Positions 43,079 through 53,237 of a stretch of DNA of 64,000 nucleotides are shown piece by piece. This DNA is from Streptomyces sp. NBC_00654 (GTDB lineage Bacteria; Actinomycetota; Actinomycetes; Streptomycetales; Streptomycetaceae). The position numbers and the translations under genes were made by a program. The stretch is taken from the NCBI RefSeq assembly GCF_026341775.1, contig NZ_JAPEOB010000002.1:1550001-1614000 (forward strand), written 5' to 3'. Under the pieces are notes generated by a model, which was not told the DNA's origin, searched no databases, and saw only the letters and a program-made list of their open reading frames with translations. Each line of letters starts with the position of its first letter. Position 1 is the stretch's first letter.

Positions 43079-43114
43079 GGGGCAAGCCTACGGGGCACAC
43101 CTCGGGAACAAAAA

Positions 43115-43153
43115 GTACGACGTTTGCGTCACACCCACTTGAATAAGTCGTAC
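43115..43153. promoter_or_regulatory. Candidate gluconate operator pair
   Basis: GTACGAC (43115-43121) and GTCGTAC (43147-43153) form a perfect inverted repeat with 25 bp between arms, in the divergent gntR-gntK promoter region. The halves may bind one regulator dimer each or one looped pair. Confidence 0.55.
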
Positions 43154-43208
43154 CTAATGGGTTTCAGTAGCGCGACGGACCGATGTCGAAGAAGACAGCG
43201 AGGCACCC

Positions 43209-43718
43209 ATGAGCACCCCCCACGTCGTCGTGGTGATGGGCGTGGCAGGAACCGGCAAGACCACGATCGGTCCCCTGCTCGCCGCCGCCCTCGGCGTTCC
43301 GTACGCCGAGGGCGATGACTTCCACCCCGCGGCGAACATCGCCAAGATGTCGGCCGGCACCCCGCTGGACGACGCGGACCGCCTGCCCTGGCTGGACGCG
43401 ATCGGCCGGTGGGCACACGGCCGGGCCGGACTCGGCGGTGTCGTCAGCAGTTCGGCGCTCAAGCGTGTCTACCGCGACCGGCTGCGGGCCGAGGCCCCCG
43501 ATGCCGTCTTCCTCCATCTGACCGGCGACCGGGCCCTGATCGAGGGGCGGATGGCGGACCGCAAGGGTCACTTCATGCCGACCGCGCTGCTCGATTCGCA
43601 GTTCGCCACCCTGGAGCCGCTCGGGGAGGACGAGGCCGGCGTCGGGGTCGATGTGTCCGGCACGCCCGAGGAAATCACCCAGCGGGCCGTCGCCGCGTTG
43701 CGCCGGCTCGACAGTTAA
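43209..43718 (+). CDS. gntK: Gluconokinase
   Basis: Phosphorylates D-gluconate to 6-phosphogluconate for the pentose phosphate pathway. A 169-aa P-loop kinase of the short GntK type: Walker A MGVAGTGKTT near residue 10, the substrate motif EGDDFHPAANIAKMSAGTPL, and SALKRVYRDRLR with the lid arginines (RMADRKGHFMP). Length is normal. It is 11 bp upstream of the permease gene in one operon and divergent from the GntR/FCD regulator. Confidence 0.95.
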   Translation: MSTPHVVVVMGVAGTGKTTIGPLLAAALGVPYAEGDDFHPAANIAKMSAGTPLDDADRLPWLDAIGRWAHGRAGLGGVVSSSALKRVYRDRLRAEAPDAVFLHLTGDRALIEGRMADRKGHFMPTALLDSQFATLEPLGEDEAGVGVDVSGTPEEITQRAVAALRRLDS

Positions 43719-43729
43719 GGATCATCACC

Positions 43730-45127
43730 GTGACCAGTCTCAGCGTCGAGACGCTGGCAGCGGACGCCGTCGAACCGATCACCTCGGCCGGCAACGCGCA
43801 GTTGGGCATAGCCGTGCTGGCGGGCATCGCCGTCATCGTTCTGCTCATCACCAAGTTCAAGATGCACGCGTTCCTCGCGCTGACCATCGGTTCGCTGGCG
43901 CTCGGCTCGTTCGCGGGCGCCGCGCCGGCCAGGACCATCGCCAGCTTCACCGCGGGGCTCGGCTCGACGGTCGCGGGTGTGGGTGTCCTCATCGCGCTCG
44001 GCGCCATTCTGGGCAAGCTGCTCGCCGACTCCGGCGGCGCGGACCAGATCGTCGACACCATCCTCGCCAGGGCGAGCGGACGGGCCATGCCGTGGGCGAT
44101 GGTCCTGATCGCCTCGATCATCGGTCTGCCGCTGTTCTTCGAGGTCGGGATCGTGCTGATGATCCCGGTGGTGCTGCTGGTCGCCAAGCGCGGCAACTAC
44201 TCGCTGATGCGGATCGGTATCCCGGCGCTGGCCGGGCTCTCCGTGATGCACGGACTGATCCCGCCGCACCCCGGCCCGCTGGTGGCGATCGACGCGTTGG
44301 GCGCCAACCTCGGTGTGACGCTGGCCCTCGGCGTACTGGTCGCCATCCCCACGGTGATCATCGCGGGCCCGGTCTTCTCCCGTTACGCGGCACGCTGGGT
44401 GGACATCAAGGCGCCGGAGAAGATGATCCCGCAGCGCCCCTCGGAGGAACTGGACCGCCGCCCCAGCTTCGGCGCCACCCTGGCGACGATTCTGCTGCCC
44501 GTGGCCCTGATGCTGGTCAAGGCCCTGGTCGACATCGTCGTGGACGATCCGGAGAACGGTGTCCAGCGGGTCACCGATGTGATCGGCTCGCCGCTGATCG
44601 CCCTGCTCGCGGCCGTTGTCGTCGGGATGTTCACGCTCGGCCGGGCCGCCGGATTCACCAAGGGCCGGCTCTCCACCACGGTCGAGAAGTCACTCGCCCC
44701 GATCGCCGGTGTGCTGCTGATCGTGGGCGCGGGCGGCGGCTTCAAGCAGACGCTGATCGACGCCGGTGTCGGCCGGATGATCCTGGACTTCTCCGAGAAC
44801 TGGTCGATACCCGCGCTGCTGCTCGGCTGGCTGATCGCCGTCGCGATCCGGCTCGCGACGGGTTCGGCGACCGTGGCCACCATCTCGGCGGCCGGTCTGG
44901 TCGCCCCGCTGGCCGCCGACATGTCGACCTCGCACGCGGCGCTGCTGGTCCTCGCCGTCGGCGCAGGCTCGCTCTTCTTCAGCCACGTCAACGACGCCGG
45001 GTTCTGGCTGGTGAAGGAGTACTTCGGGATGGACGTCGGCCAGACCATCAAGACCTGGTCGGTGATGGAGACGATCATCTCCGTCGTCTCGCTGGCCTTC
45101 ATCCTGCTGCTCTCGCTGGTGCTCTAG
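43730..45127 (+). CDS. gntP: Gluconate permease (GntP family)
   Basis: Proton-coupled gluconate importer of 465 aa with about 12 to 14 membrane spans. Family signatures are LGAILGKLLADSGGADQIVD, LPLFFEVGIVLMIPVV, PHPGPLVAIDALGANLG, and FFSHVNDAGFWLVKEYFGM. GTG 43730 starts 11 bp after the gntK stop; the longer frame overlaps gntK and is rejected. The operon gntK-gntP is followed by two hairpins that separate it from a convergent permease gene. Confidence 0.95.
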   Translation: MTSLSVETLAADAVEPITSAGNAQLGIAVLAGIAVIVLLITKFKMHAFLALTIGSLALGSFAGAAPARTIASFTAGLGSTVAGVGVLIALGAILGKLLADSGGADQIVDTILARASGRAMPWAMVLIASIIGLPLFFEVGIVLMIPVVLLVAKRGNYSLMRIGIPALAGLSVMHGLIPPHPGPLVAIDALGANLGVTLALGVLVAIPTVIIAGPVFSRYAARWVDIKAPEKMIPQRPSEELDRRPSFGATLATILLPVALMLVKALVDIVVDDPENGVQRVTDVIGSPLIALLAAVVVGMFTLGRAAGFTKGRLSTTVEKSLAPIAGVLLIVGAGGGFKQTLIDAGVGRMILDFSENWSIPALLLGWLIAVAIRLATGSATVATISAAGLVAPLAADMSTSHAALLVLAVGAGSLFFSHVNDAGFWLVKEYFGMDVGQTIKTWSVMETIISVVSLAFILLLSLVL

Positions 45128-45130
45128 AAG

Positions 45131-45153
45131 CCCTTCCGTCCCGACGGAAAGGG
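45131..45153 (+). terminator. Terminator of gntK-gntP
   Basis: CCCTTCCGTC pairs with GACGGAAAGGG with one bulged A and a 2-nt loop, 3 bp after the gntP stop. The tight loop makes pairing of fewer bases likely, but the position is typical. Confidence 0.5.
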
Positions 45154-45209
45154 CCCCGGCACCGGCTGCCCGCACGGCCCTCCCCCCACGTTCGTACGGG
45201 GCCGTGCAC

Positions 45210-45269
45210 GATGGCGCCCGCCGGTCCGGTACGCATGTACGGCATGCGTACCGGCCGACGGGCGCCATC
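45210..45269. terminator. Long bidirectional hairpin (about 27 bp)
   Basis: Arms 45210-45237 and 45243-45269 pair with one mismatch and one bulged T around a 5-nt loop, between the convergent gntP and APC permease genes. Confidence 0.8.
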
Positions 45270-45310
45270 GCCCTGTGCGGCCCGCAGGATCCCGGGAGCG
45301 CCCGCGCGGA

Positions 45311-46903
45311 TCAGTACCTCCGGCGCGGGCCGGCGGTGTTCTCGGCGGTGTTCTCGGCGGCCTTCTCCAGCTGGAACGCCTCGTTGCCGAGGCCGATCCT
45401 GGCGTGCACCTCCGGCTTGGTGGAGCGCAGCACCGCCCCGTACACCAGCCCGCCGGCGAGCGCGGCGAGGATCACGCCGGGCAGCACCCAGTCGAGCACC
45501 GAGCCGGGGCCCGAGCCGACGAGGACGCCGAAGTCCCGGATCGTGAAGACCGCGATGGCCAGCAGGGCGATTCCGGCCAGCCCGGAGGCGACGAGCCGGG
45601 GGGCCTGGGCCCTGCCCGCACCGCGGCGTACGAAGAAGGCGATGACGGCGAACGAGGCGGCGGCCATCAGCACGATGATGCCGAGCGCCCCGACGTTGCC
45701 CATCCAGGTGAACAGATGCAGGACGGGCGCGGTGGGGTCGCCCACCGGGTTGTCGTCGGTCAGCGCGAAGGCCAGCACGATCACGGCGGAGACGACGGAC
45801 TGGAGCAGCGATCCGGTGGCGGGGGCGCCGCTCGCCTTGTTGGTGCGGCCGAATCCGGCGGGCAGCAGGCCCTCGCGTCCCATCGCGAACGCGTAGCGGG
45901 CCACGACGTTGTGGAAGCTCAGGAGCGCGGCGAACATACCGGTGACGAACAGGACGTGCAGTACGTCGGTGAAGGTGGTGCCGAGCCGCTCCTCGGTGAG
46001 CCCGAAGAGCATTCCGGGGCCCTCCTTGAGGGAGGTGTCCGCGATGAAGCCGGGTCCGGTGGCGACGGTCAGGGCCCAGGAGCTGATGGCGAGGAACAGC
46101 GCCGCGTAGCCGACGGCCAGGAACATCACCCGGGAGACGACGATCTGCGGGCGGCTGGTCTCCTCCGCGTACACCGGGGCCTGTTCGAAGCCCACGAACG
46201 CGGCGATGCAGAAGCACAGGGCGGTGCCGAGCCCCGCGCCGCTGAGGGTCTGCGGGTCGAAGGCGTGCAGGGACAGCCCCTCGGGACCGGGCTTGCTGAC
46301 GGCCGCGATGTCGAAGATCACGACAAGGGCGCACTCCACGACCAGCAGCACTCCCAGCACCCTGGCGTTGAGGTCGATCTTCAGCCAGCCGAGGAAGCCG
46401 ACGATCGCGACGGCGACGAGGGCCGGTATCCACCAGTCCAGGTCGATGTCGAGATAGACGGCGAACAGTCCGGAGACCTCGAAGCCGAGAATGCCGTAGA
46501 TGCCGACCTGCATCGCGCTGTAGGCGACCAGCGCGACGAGCGAGGCGCCCGCCCCGGCCGTCGGGCCGAGCCCGCGGGCGATGTACGCGTAGAAGGCGCC
46601 GGCGTTGTGGACGTGCCGGCTCATCTCCGCGTACCCGACGCTGAACAGCATCAGGACGATGCCGAGGATGACGAACAGCAGGGGCTGGCCGACGATGCCC
46701 ATCACGCCGAAGACCGTGGGCATGACCCCGGCGACGACCATCAGCGGGGCGCTGGCGGCGAGCACCGAGAGCAGCAGGCCCGGGGTGCCGAGCCGGTTCG
46801 CCCGCAGGGCGCGTTCCTCTCCCTTGTACGTGTTGATCCCGCCGGTATCGCCGGTCACCTTCGTGGTGCCGGAATCACTCGGAAATGAACTGCCCGTCGA
46901 CAT
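45311..46903 (-). CDS. APC-family permease (second copy type)
   Basis: A 530-aa amino acid/polyamine-type transporter with about 12 spans and a hydrophilic, charged C-terminal tail. Family features include NRLGTPGLLLSVLAASAPLM in span 1, NAGAFYAYIARGLGP in the span 3 region and GFEQAPVYAEETSRP after span 6. It is not closely similar to the permease at 40-41.5 kb. No catabolic gene adjoins it, so the substrate is open. ATG 46903 chosen; the upstream 100 bp is a GT-rich simple repeat. Confidence 0.88.
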   Translation of the reverse strand: MSTGSSFPSDSGTTKVTGDTGGINTYKGEERALRANRLGTPGLLLSVLAASAPLMVVAGVMPTVFGVMGIVGQPLLFVILGIVLMLFSVGYAEMSRHVHNAGAFYAYIARGLGPTAGAGASLVALVAYSAMQVGIYGILGFEVSGLFAVYLDIDLDWWIPALVAVAIVGFLGWLKIDLNARVLGVLLVVECALVVIFDIAAVSKPGPEGLSLHAFDPQTLSGAGLGTALCFCIAAFVGFEQAPVYAEETSRPQIVVSRVMFLAVGYAALFLAISSWALTVATGPGFIADTSLKEGPGMLFGLTEERLGTTFTDVLHVLFVTGMFAALLSFHNVVARYAFAMGREGLLPAGFGRTNKASGAPATGSLLQSVVSAVIVLAFALTDDNPVGDPTAPVLHLFTWMGNVGALGIIVLMAAASFAVIAFFVRRGAGRAQAPRLVASGLAGIALLAIAVFTIRDFGVLVGSGPGSVLDWVLPGVILAALAGGLVYGAVLRSTKPEVHARIGLGNEAFQLEKAAENTAENTAGPRRRY

Positions 46904-46927
46904 CGCGGGGTTGTTCCCTTCTTCGGT

Positions 46928-46985
46928 GGCGTCTGTGCTGTGCGTCCGTGCTGTGCGTGTCCGTGCTGGGTGTCTGTGTGCGGTG
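46928..46985. repeat. GT-rich degenerate simple repeat
   Basis: Irregular copies of a GTCYGTGCTGTGC-like unit fill the gap before the APC permease gene. This repeat lies in its promoter region; length variation could affect expression. Confidence 0.6.
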
Positions 46986-47004
46986 CTTCGGTGTGCGGAG
47001 TCCT

Positions 47005-47976
47005 TCAGGGGGTGCCGAGCGCGAAGCGGCGCGCCGCGAGGAAGGCGGGGTACGGGTCACCGCCGGAGTAGGACCAGGGCGCGGGGGTGGCATGCGGGCC
47101 GATGCGGTGGAAGAGCGCGGCCGCCTCGGCGGGACGGCCCTCGCAGAACTTGGCGTGGGCCAGGAAGTTGAGGTCGGTGCGGTGCCGGGGGTGGTCCTCG
47201 CGCTCCCACTCCAGCCACCAGTCGAAGGCGGTCCTCATGACCTGACGGGCCCGCCGCCCCGACCAGTGCCCGGAGGCCACGGGGTCGTCGGACTCCGTGC
47301 CGGCGGCGACCAGGACGCGGTACCGCTCGGCGTGGGCGATGACCGGGAGCACCGCGAGCGGGGAGTCCGCGGGGGCCTGTTCGGCGGCCCAGGCGGCGAA
47401 GTCGTAGACCTCGTGGAGCGGGTCCTGGCCGACGTCCGGGCGGCTCTCGGCGAGATGGGCGGCCATCAGGTGGTGCGCGTGGTGGTGTTCGGGGTGCCGG
47501 GAACGTACCTCTTCGAAGAGCTTGCCGGTGTCCGCTCCGTCGCCGCCGAGCGTGCGGTCCAGCAGCAGGAGTCCGAGCCAGGGGGTCGGGTCGGCCGGGT
47601 CGAGCCCGGCGGCGGCCAGACAGGCTTCGCGGGCCCGGGAGGCCTCGTCGGCGGCGGCCCGCCGGTGCCGGACGCGGGCGACGGAGGCGCAGCCGAGCAG
47701 GGTGGTGGCGTCGGCGCTGTCGGGTTCGGCGATCAGCCAGTCACGGGCCCAGTCGACGGCGGAGGGGATGCCGGCGAGGGCGAGCACCCGGTGACCGCGG
47801 CGGTCCCAGTCGCTGCCGGTACCGACGAGCAGGGCGCGGGCCCTGGTCCATCTGCCCTGGGCGAACTGATGGCGGGCGTCGATCAGGTCGCTGTCGTCCA
47901 GGGCCGGGTCGAAGGAGTGGTCCGAGCGACCGCCCCGTCTGCGGGAGCGGCCCAGGGGCGGCGGAGGCGGAGACAT
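47005..47976 (-). CDS. Helical-repeat protein of unknown function
   Basis: A 323-aa, largely helical cytoplasmic protein. Repeated pairs of amphipathic helices (QFAQGRWTRARALL, DWLIAEPDSADATTLLGCAS, ACLAAAGLDPADPTPWLGLL, AHHLMAAHLAESRPD) look like divergent tetratricopeptide repeats, as in proteins known only as hypothetical in Streptomyces. A conserved C-terminal FDWWLEWEREDHPRHRTDLNF is distinctive. The start at 47976 has AAAGAAG 8 nt upstream; an alternative ATG lies 11 codons earlier. It is head-to-tail with the flavoprotein with a 350-bp gap. Confidence 0.75.
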   Translation of the reverse strand: MSPPPPPLGRSRRRGGRSDHSFDPALDDSDLIDARHQFAQGRWTRARALLVGTGSDWDRRGHRVLALAGIPSAVDWARDWLIAEPDSADATTLLGCASVARVRHRRAAADEASRAREACLAAAGLDPADPTPWLGLLLLDRTLGGDGADTGKLFEEVRSRHPEHHHAHHLMAAHLAESRPDVGQDPLHEVYDFAAWAAEQAPADSPLAVLPVIAHAERYRVLVAAGTESDDPVASGHWSGRRARQVMRTAFDWWLEWEREDHPRHRTDLNFLAHAKFCEGRPAEAAALFHRIGPHATPAPWSYSGGDPYPAFLAARRFALGTP

Positions 47977-48064
47977 CCGCAGGCTTCTTTCGACGCGGTG
48001 TACGAGCAAAATGATCGCGCACAGCCAAGCCGCACGGAAGCCTCCCAGTCAAGGGCATCCCTCC

Positions 48065-48095
48065 GCCAACTCCGTCCGAATTCCGCACAGTTGGC
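48065..48095. promoter_or_regulatory. Inverted repeat upstream of the helical-repeat gene
   Basis: GCCAACT (48065-48071) and AGTTGGC (48089-48095) with 17 bp between. TTGACT on the minus strand near 48050 could be a -35 box, with no convincing -10. The gap 47977-48266 otherwise shows nothing recognisable. Confidence 0.35.
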
Positions 48096-48266
48096 TGGAA
48101 CGACACGCTGCCCGCCGGCTGTCCGCCCACGATGGCTCCGGTGGCCCGCGGGGTCCGCGTGGTCCGCCGCCGGCGTCCGGGAGCCGGGCGACGCGTGCCG
48201 GACCGGCACGATGATCGTGGCCGAGCGGTTCCGGGTGGTGGAGCGGCTGCCCGGCCGCTCCCGCTG

Positions 48267-48327
48267 GGGCGTGTGTCGAAAGCAGCCCCGCCCTTCGGGC
48301 GGACGGCGCTGCTTTCGACACACGCCC
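48267..48327. repeat. Nested-hairpin dispersed repeat, copy C (61 bp, minimal form)
   Basis: Perfect 20-bp arms (48267-48286 and 48308-48327) enclose CCGCCC-TTC-GGGCGG. It equals the left arm plus the right third of copy A without the middle section. As in copy A, its end coincides with the TAG stop of a leftward gene, here the flavoprotein, for which it is probably the terminator. Confidence 0.85.
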
Positions 48328-49982
48328 TAACCGACCGCCTGCGCCGCCGCCCGGCCCGCCGCGCGGCCCGAGAATATGCAGCCGCCGAGGAACGTGCCCT
48401 CCAGCGACCGGTAGCCATGGACCCCGCCGCCGCCGAACCCGGCCGCCTCGCCCGCCGCGTACATCCCGGGCAGCGGATCGCCGTCGGCGGCGAGCACCCG
48501 CGAGGACAGGTCCGTCTCCAGGCCGCCCAGGGACTTACGGGTGAGGATGTTGAGGCGCACCGCGATCAGCGGGCCCGCCGCCGGGTCGAGGATGCGGTGC
48601 GGCTTCGCCGTACGGATCAGCCGGTCACCCAGGTAGGCGCGGGCCCCGCGGATGGCTGTGACCTGGAGGTCCTTGGTGAAGGGGTTGGCGATCTCGCGGT
48701 CGCGTGCGGTGATCTCGCGGCGCAGGCCGTCCTCGTCGATCAGGGTGTCGCCGGTGAGCGCGTTCATGCCGCGGACGAGGGCGCCGAGGTCGTTCTCGAC
48801 CACGAAGTCCACACCGTTGTCCATGAACGCCTTGACCGGTGCGGGCACATCGGCGCGGGCCCGCCCGATCACGTCGCGGACCGACTTGCCCGTCAGGTCG
48901 GGGTTCTGCTCGGAGCCGGAGAGCGCGAACTCCTTGCCGATGATCCGCTGGTCCAGGACGAACCAGGTGTATCCGTGGCCCGACCGCATGATGTGTTCGA
49001 GGGTGCCGAGCGTGTCGAAGCCCGGGAAGAGCGGGACCGGCAGCCGCTTGCCGCGGGCGTCCAGCCAGAGGGACGAGGGGCCGGGCAGGATCCGGATGCC
49101 GTGCCTGGCCCAGATCGGGTTCCAGTTCTCGATGCCCTCGGTGTAGTGCCACATCCGGTCGCGGTTGATGTGATGGGCGCCCGCTTCCTCGGCGATGCCC
49201 AGCATCAGCCCGTCGACGTGGGCGGGGACTCCCGAGAGCATCTTCGCGGGCGGGGTGCCGAGCCGCTCGGGCCACTGGGCCCGTACCAGGTCGTGGTTGC
49301 CGCCGATACCGCCCGAGGTGACGATCACCGCCTGGGCCTTCAGCTCGAAGGCGCCGACGGCCTCGCGGGTGCTCGCCGTGCCGCGCGCGGCTCCGCTCGG
49401 CTCCAGGATCTCGCCCGTGACCGTGTCGAGGGCCCCTGCCGAGCGGCCGAGTCCGGTGACCCGGTGGCGGAACCTCAGCTGCACCAGGCCCCTGGCGACG
49501 CCCTCGCGCACCCGGCGCTCGAAGGGGGCGACGATGCCGGGGCCGGTGCCCCAGGTGATGTGGAAGCGGGGAACGGAGTTGCCGTGGCCGTTGGCGTCGT
49601 AGCCGCCGCGTTCGGCCCAGCCGACGACCGGGAAGATCCGCAGCCCCTGCGCGTGGAGCCAGGGCCGCTTCTCACCGGCGGCGAAGTCGACGTACGCCTC
49701 GGCCCACTTCCGGGGCCAGTGGTCCTCCTCGCGGTCGAAGCCCGCCGTGCCGAACCAGTCCTGGAGGGCCAGCTCCCGGCTGTCCTTGATCCGCAGCCGG
49801 CGCTGTTCGGGCGAGTCGACGAAGAACAGGCCGCCGAAGGACCAGTGCGCCTGGCCACCGACGGACTGCTCGGGCTCCTGGTCGAGCAGGATCACCGAGC
49901 GGCCCGCGTCGACCAGTTCGGCGGTGGCCACGAGCCCCGCGAGGCCGGCCCCGATCACGATGACATCAGCGTCGTACGCCAT
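48327..49982 (-). CDS. FAD-binding dehydrogenase (KstD/fumarate reductase-like)
   Basis: A 551-aa flavoprotein. FAD binding is shown by VIVIGAGLAGLVATAELVDAG near the N-terminus, GGQAHWSFGGLF following, VIVTSGGIGGNHDLVRAQW, and the C-terminal GMYAAGEAAGFGGGGVHGYR. The large capping domain (about 140-400) resembles fumarate reductase/3-ketosteroid delta-1-dehydrogenase relatives annotated as FAD-binding dehydrogenases. The substrate is undetermined. ATG 49982 chosen; the stop codon is part of a repeat-element arm. Confidence 0.88.
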   Translation of the reverse strand: MAYDADVIVIGAGLAGLVATAELVDAGRSVILLDQEPEQSVGGQAHWSFGGLFFVDSPEQRRLRIKDSRELALQDWFGTAGFDREEDHWPRKWAEAYVDFAAGEKRPWLHAQGLRIFPVVGWAERGGYDANGHGNSVPRFHITWGTGPGIVAPFERRVREGVARGLVQLRFRHRVTGLGRSAGALDTVTGEILEPSGAARGTASTREAVGAFELKAQAVIVTSGGIGGNHDLVRAQWPERLGTPPAKMLSGVPAHVDGLMLGIAEEAGAHHINRDRMWHYTEGIENWNPIWARHGIRILPGPSSLWLDARGKRLPVPLFPGFDTLGTLEHIMRSGHGYTWFVLDQRIIGKEFALSGSEQNPDLTGKSVRDVIGRARADVPAPVKAFMDNGVDFVVENDLGALVRGMNALTGDTLIDEDGLRREITARDREIANPFTKDLQVTAIRGARAYLGDRLIRTAKPHRILDPAAGPLIAVRLNILTRKSLGGLETDLSSRVLAADGDPLPGMYAAGEAAGFGGGGVHGYRSLEGTFLGGCIFSGRAAGRAAAQAVG

Positions 49983-50172
49983 GGGGTTCCATCCTTGTCG
50001 GGGGGCCTGCGCCGGGCGGAGCGGTGGGCGAAGTTACTCGTGCGTTAGATCTTCGGCACCGTCCGCCGCGCCGTCAACCGCCCGGTCGGCGGCATTCTCA
50101 CCGCTCCCGTACGGCGCAGGGCTTATCGTCGAACCACATCACTCCCTCCCGGTCCGACCTGAGGAAGAGATC

Positions 50173-51066
50173 GTGTCGGTGCTGGTCCTGGTTCTCTCCG
50201 TGGGTGCCGCCTGCTGTCTGGGCTTCGGCTTCGTCCTGCAGCAGGCCGCCGCCCGGCGTGCCCCGATGAGCGACTTCCTCTCCCCCCGGCTGCTGCTCGA
50301 CCTGATGCGGGTGAGGAGCTGGCTGGCCGGGATCGGACTGATGGTCTGCGGCATGGTGCTGGGCGCGCTGGCCCTCGGCCGGGGCGAGGTGTCGGTCGTG
50401 GAGCCGCTGCTGGCGACCAATCTGCTCTTCGCCATGGCCCTGTCGCGCCGCCGCACCAGGCAGCCGCTGGGGCGGCAGGGCTGGGCCGGGCTCTGGCTGC
50501 TGGCGGGGGGCGTCGCGGCGTTCCTGCTGGCCGGCGAGCCGCGCGGCGGGGATCCGGTGACCGACCCGCTGCGGCACTGGGTGGTGATCGGCGGGGTGGT
50601 GGGGCTCGCCCTGCTGCTGACGGCCGCCGCCAGGCACTCACGGATCGGGGCGGCGCCGGCTCTCCTGGCGGTGGCGGCCGGGCTGCTGTACGGGCTCCAG
50701 GACGCGCTGACCCGGGCGAGCGGTGAGCGGCTGACCGAGGGCGGCTGGGACGCGCTGGTGACGGCCTGGCAGCCGTACGGCGTGCTCGTCCTGGGGGTGA
50801 CGGGACTGATCCTGGTCCAGAGCGCCTTCGAGACGGGGCCGCTGCGGATGTCGCTGCCCGCGCTGACCGCCGCCCAGCCGCTGGCCGGGATCGCCTGCGG
50901 GATCGGCTTCCTGGGGGACCGGGTGCGCACGGACACGGGGGCGCTGGCCTGGGAGGCGGCGGGTCTGGCGGCGATCGTCACCGGGATCGTGCTGCTCGGG
51001 CTGCATCCCGCGATGCCGGCGGGGCCGGTGGGCGGGCGGCGGACGAAGGATCTCCAGCCGCGCTGA
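50173..51066 (+). CDS. DMT-like membrane protein (EamA type)
   Basis: A 297-aa integral membrane protein with about nine or ten hydrophobic helices and Gly/Ala-rich spans (VLVLSVGAACCLGFGFVLQQ, GLMVCGMVLGALALGRGEVS, VVEPLLATNLLFAMALS). The pattern of two similar halves fits the drug/metabolite transporter superfamily, close to a group of streptomycete DMT proteins. The GTG at 50173 has GAGGAAGAG upstream. It is divergent from the flavoprotein, with 190 bp between. Substrate unknown. Confidence 0.8.
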   Translation: MSVLVLVLSVGAACCLGFGFVLQQAAARRAPMSDFLSPRLLLDLMRVRSWLAGIGLMVCGMVLGALALGRGEVSVVEPLLATNLLFAMALSRRRTRQPLGRQGWAGLWLLAGGVAAFLLAGEPRGGDPVTDPLRHWVVIGGVVGLALLLTAAARHSRIGAAPALLAVAAGLLYGLQDALTRASGERLTEGGWDALVTAWQPYGVLVLGVTGLILVQSAFETGPLRMSLPALTAAQPLAGIACGIGFLGDRVRTDTGALAWEAAGLAAIVTGIVLLGLHPAMPAGPVGGRRTKDLQPR

Positions 51067-51116
51067 CGCGGGCCGGGCCGGAGTGGCCCGCGGCGGGTCC
51101 GGACTCTCCGCACTGG

Positions 51117-51126
51117 TTATTAATAA
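51117..51126. promoter_or_regulatory. AT-rich palindrome TTATTAATAA before the TetR gene
   Basis: A perfect 10-bp A/T palindrome 22 bp before the TetR start, flanked by CTGG and CCAG. It is striking in DNA of this GC content and may be both -10 region and operator. Confidence 0.5.
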
Positions 51127-51148
51127 TGGCCAGCATTACAGTGGACCC

Positions 51149-52641
<1,493 letters not shown>

Positions 52642-52665
52642 TCCCCGCCGGCGGCATGATGTTGG

Positions 52666-53193
52666 ATGGGGCGTATGGAGCCCTTTGACCCGACTGCCGA
52701 GATCCTGGACATCGTCGATGAGAACGACGAGGTCGTCGGGCAGGCCCCGCGCGGTGAGGCGACCGCGCGGGGCCTGCGTCATCGCTGTGTGTTCATCGAG
52801 GTGCGGGACGCCTCGGGCAGGCTCTTCGTGCATCGCAGAACGCCCGTCAAACTGGTCTTCCCCTCGCACTACGACATGTTCGTCGGCGGGGTCGTGGGCG
52901 CGGGCGAGTCCTACGACGGGGCGGCGCTGCGCGAGGCGGAGGAGGAGCTGGGCGTGTCCGGACTCCCCCGCCCCGAGCCGCTCTTCAAGTTCCTCTACGA
53001 GAGCTCCGAGCACACCTGGTGGTCGTACGTGTACCGGGTGCGGTGCGAGGCTCCGGTGGATCCGCAGGCGGAAGAGGTCGCCTGGCACGCCTTCCTCACC
53101 GACGAGGAGCTGTCGGCGCGGCTGGGCGAGTGGCCGTGGGTGCCCGACGGGCTGGCCGCGTACCACCGGCTGCGGGAGCTCCGTTCCCGGTGA
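52666..53193 (+). CDS. NUDIX hydrolase (IPP-isomerase-like group)
   Basis: A 175-aa NUDIX protein. The NUDIX box GVVGAGESYDGAALREAEEE, followed by LGV, has all the required Glu residues. The N-terminal EILDIVDENDEVVGQAPRGE and RTPVKLVFPSHYDMFVGGV resemble the YfcD/isopentenyl-diphosphate isomerase-like NUDIX group, which are hydrolases of uncertain substrate. A second ATG at 52675 is a possible start; neither has a clear ribosome site. It reads in the same direction as the dehydrogenase and the DUF202 pair. Confidence 0.88.
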   Translation: MGRMEPFDPTAEILDIVDENDEVVGQAPRGEATARGLRHRCVFIEVRDASGRLFVHRRTPVKLVFPSHYDMFVGGVVGAGESYDGAALREAEEELGVSGLPRPEPLFKFLYESSEHTWWSYVYRVRCEAPVDPQAEEVAWHAFLTDEELSARLGEWPWVPDGLAAYHRLRELRSR

Positions 53194-53237
53194 GCACGGC
53201 ACCCGGACAGCGGCGGAACGACAGACAGGGCGCGGGC

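Noticed and set aside
47977..48266. Small genes in the gap before the flavoprotein terminator
   Set aside because: Several short frames exist on both strands, but they are Arg/Pro-rich, overlap each other and lack ribosome sites.
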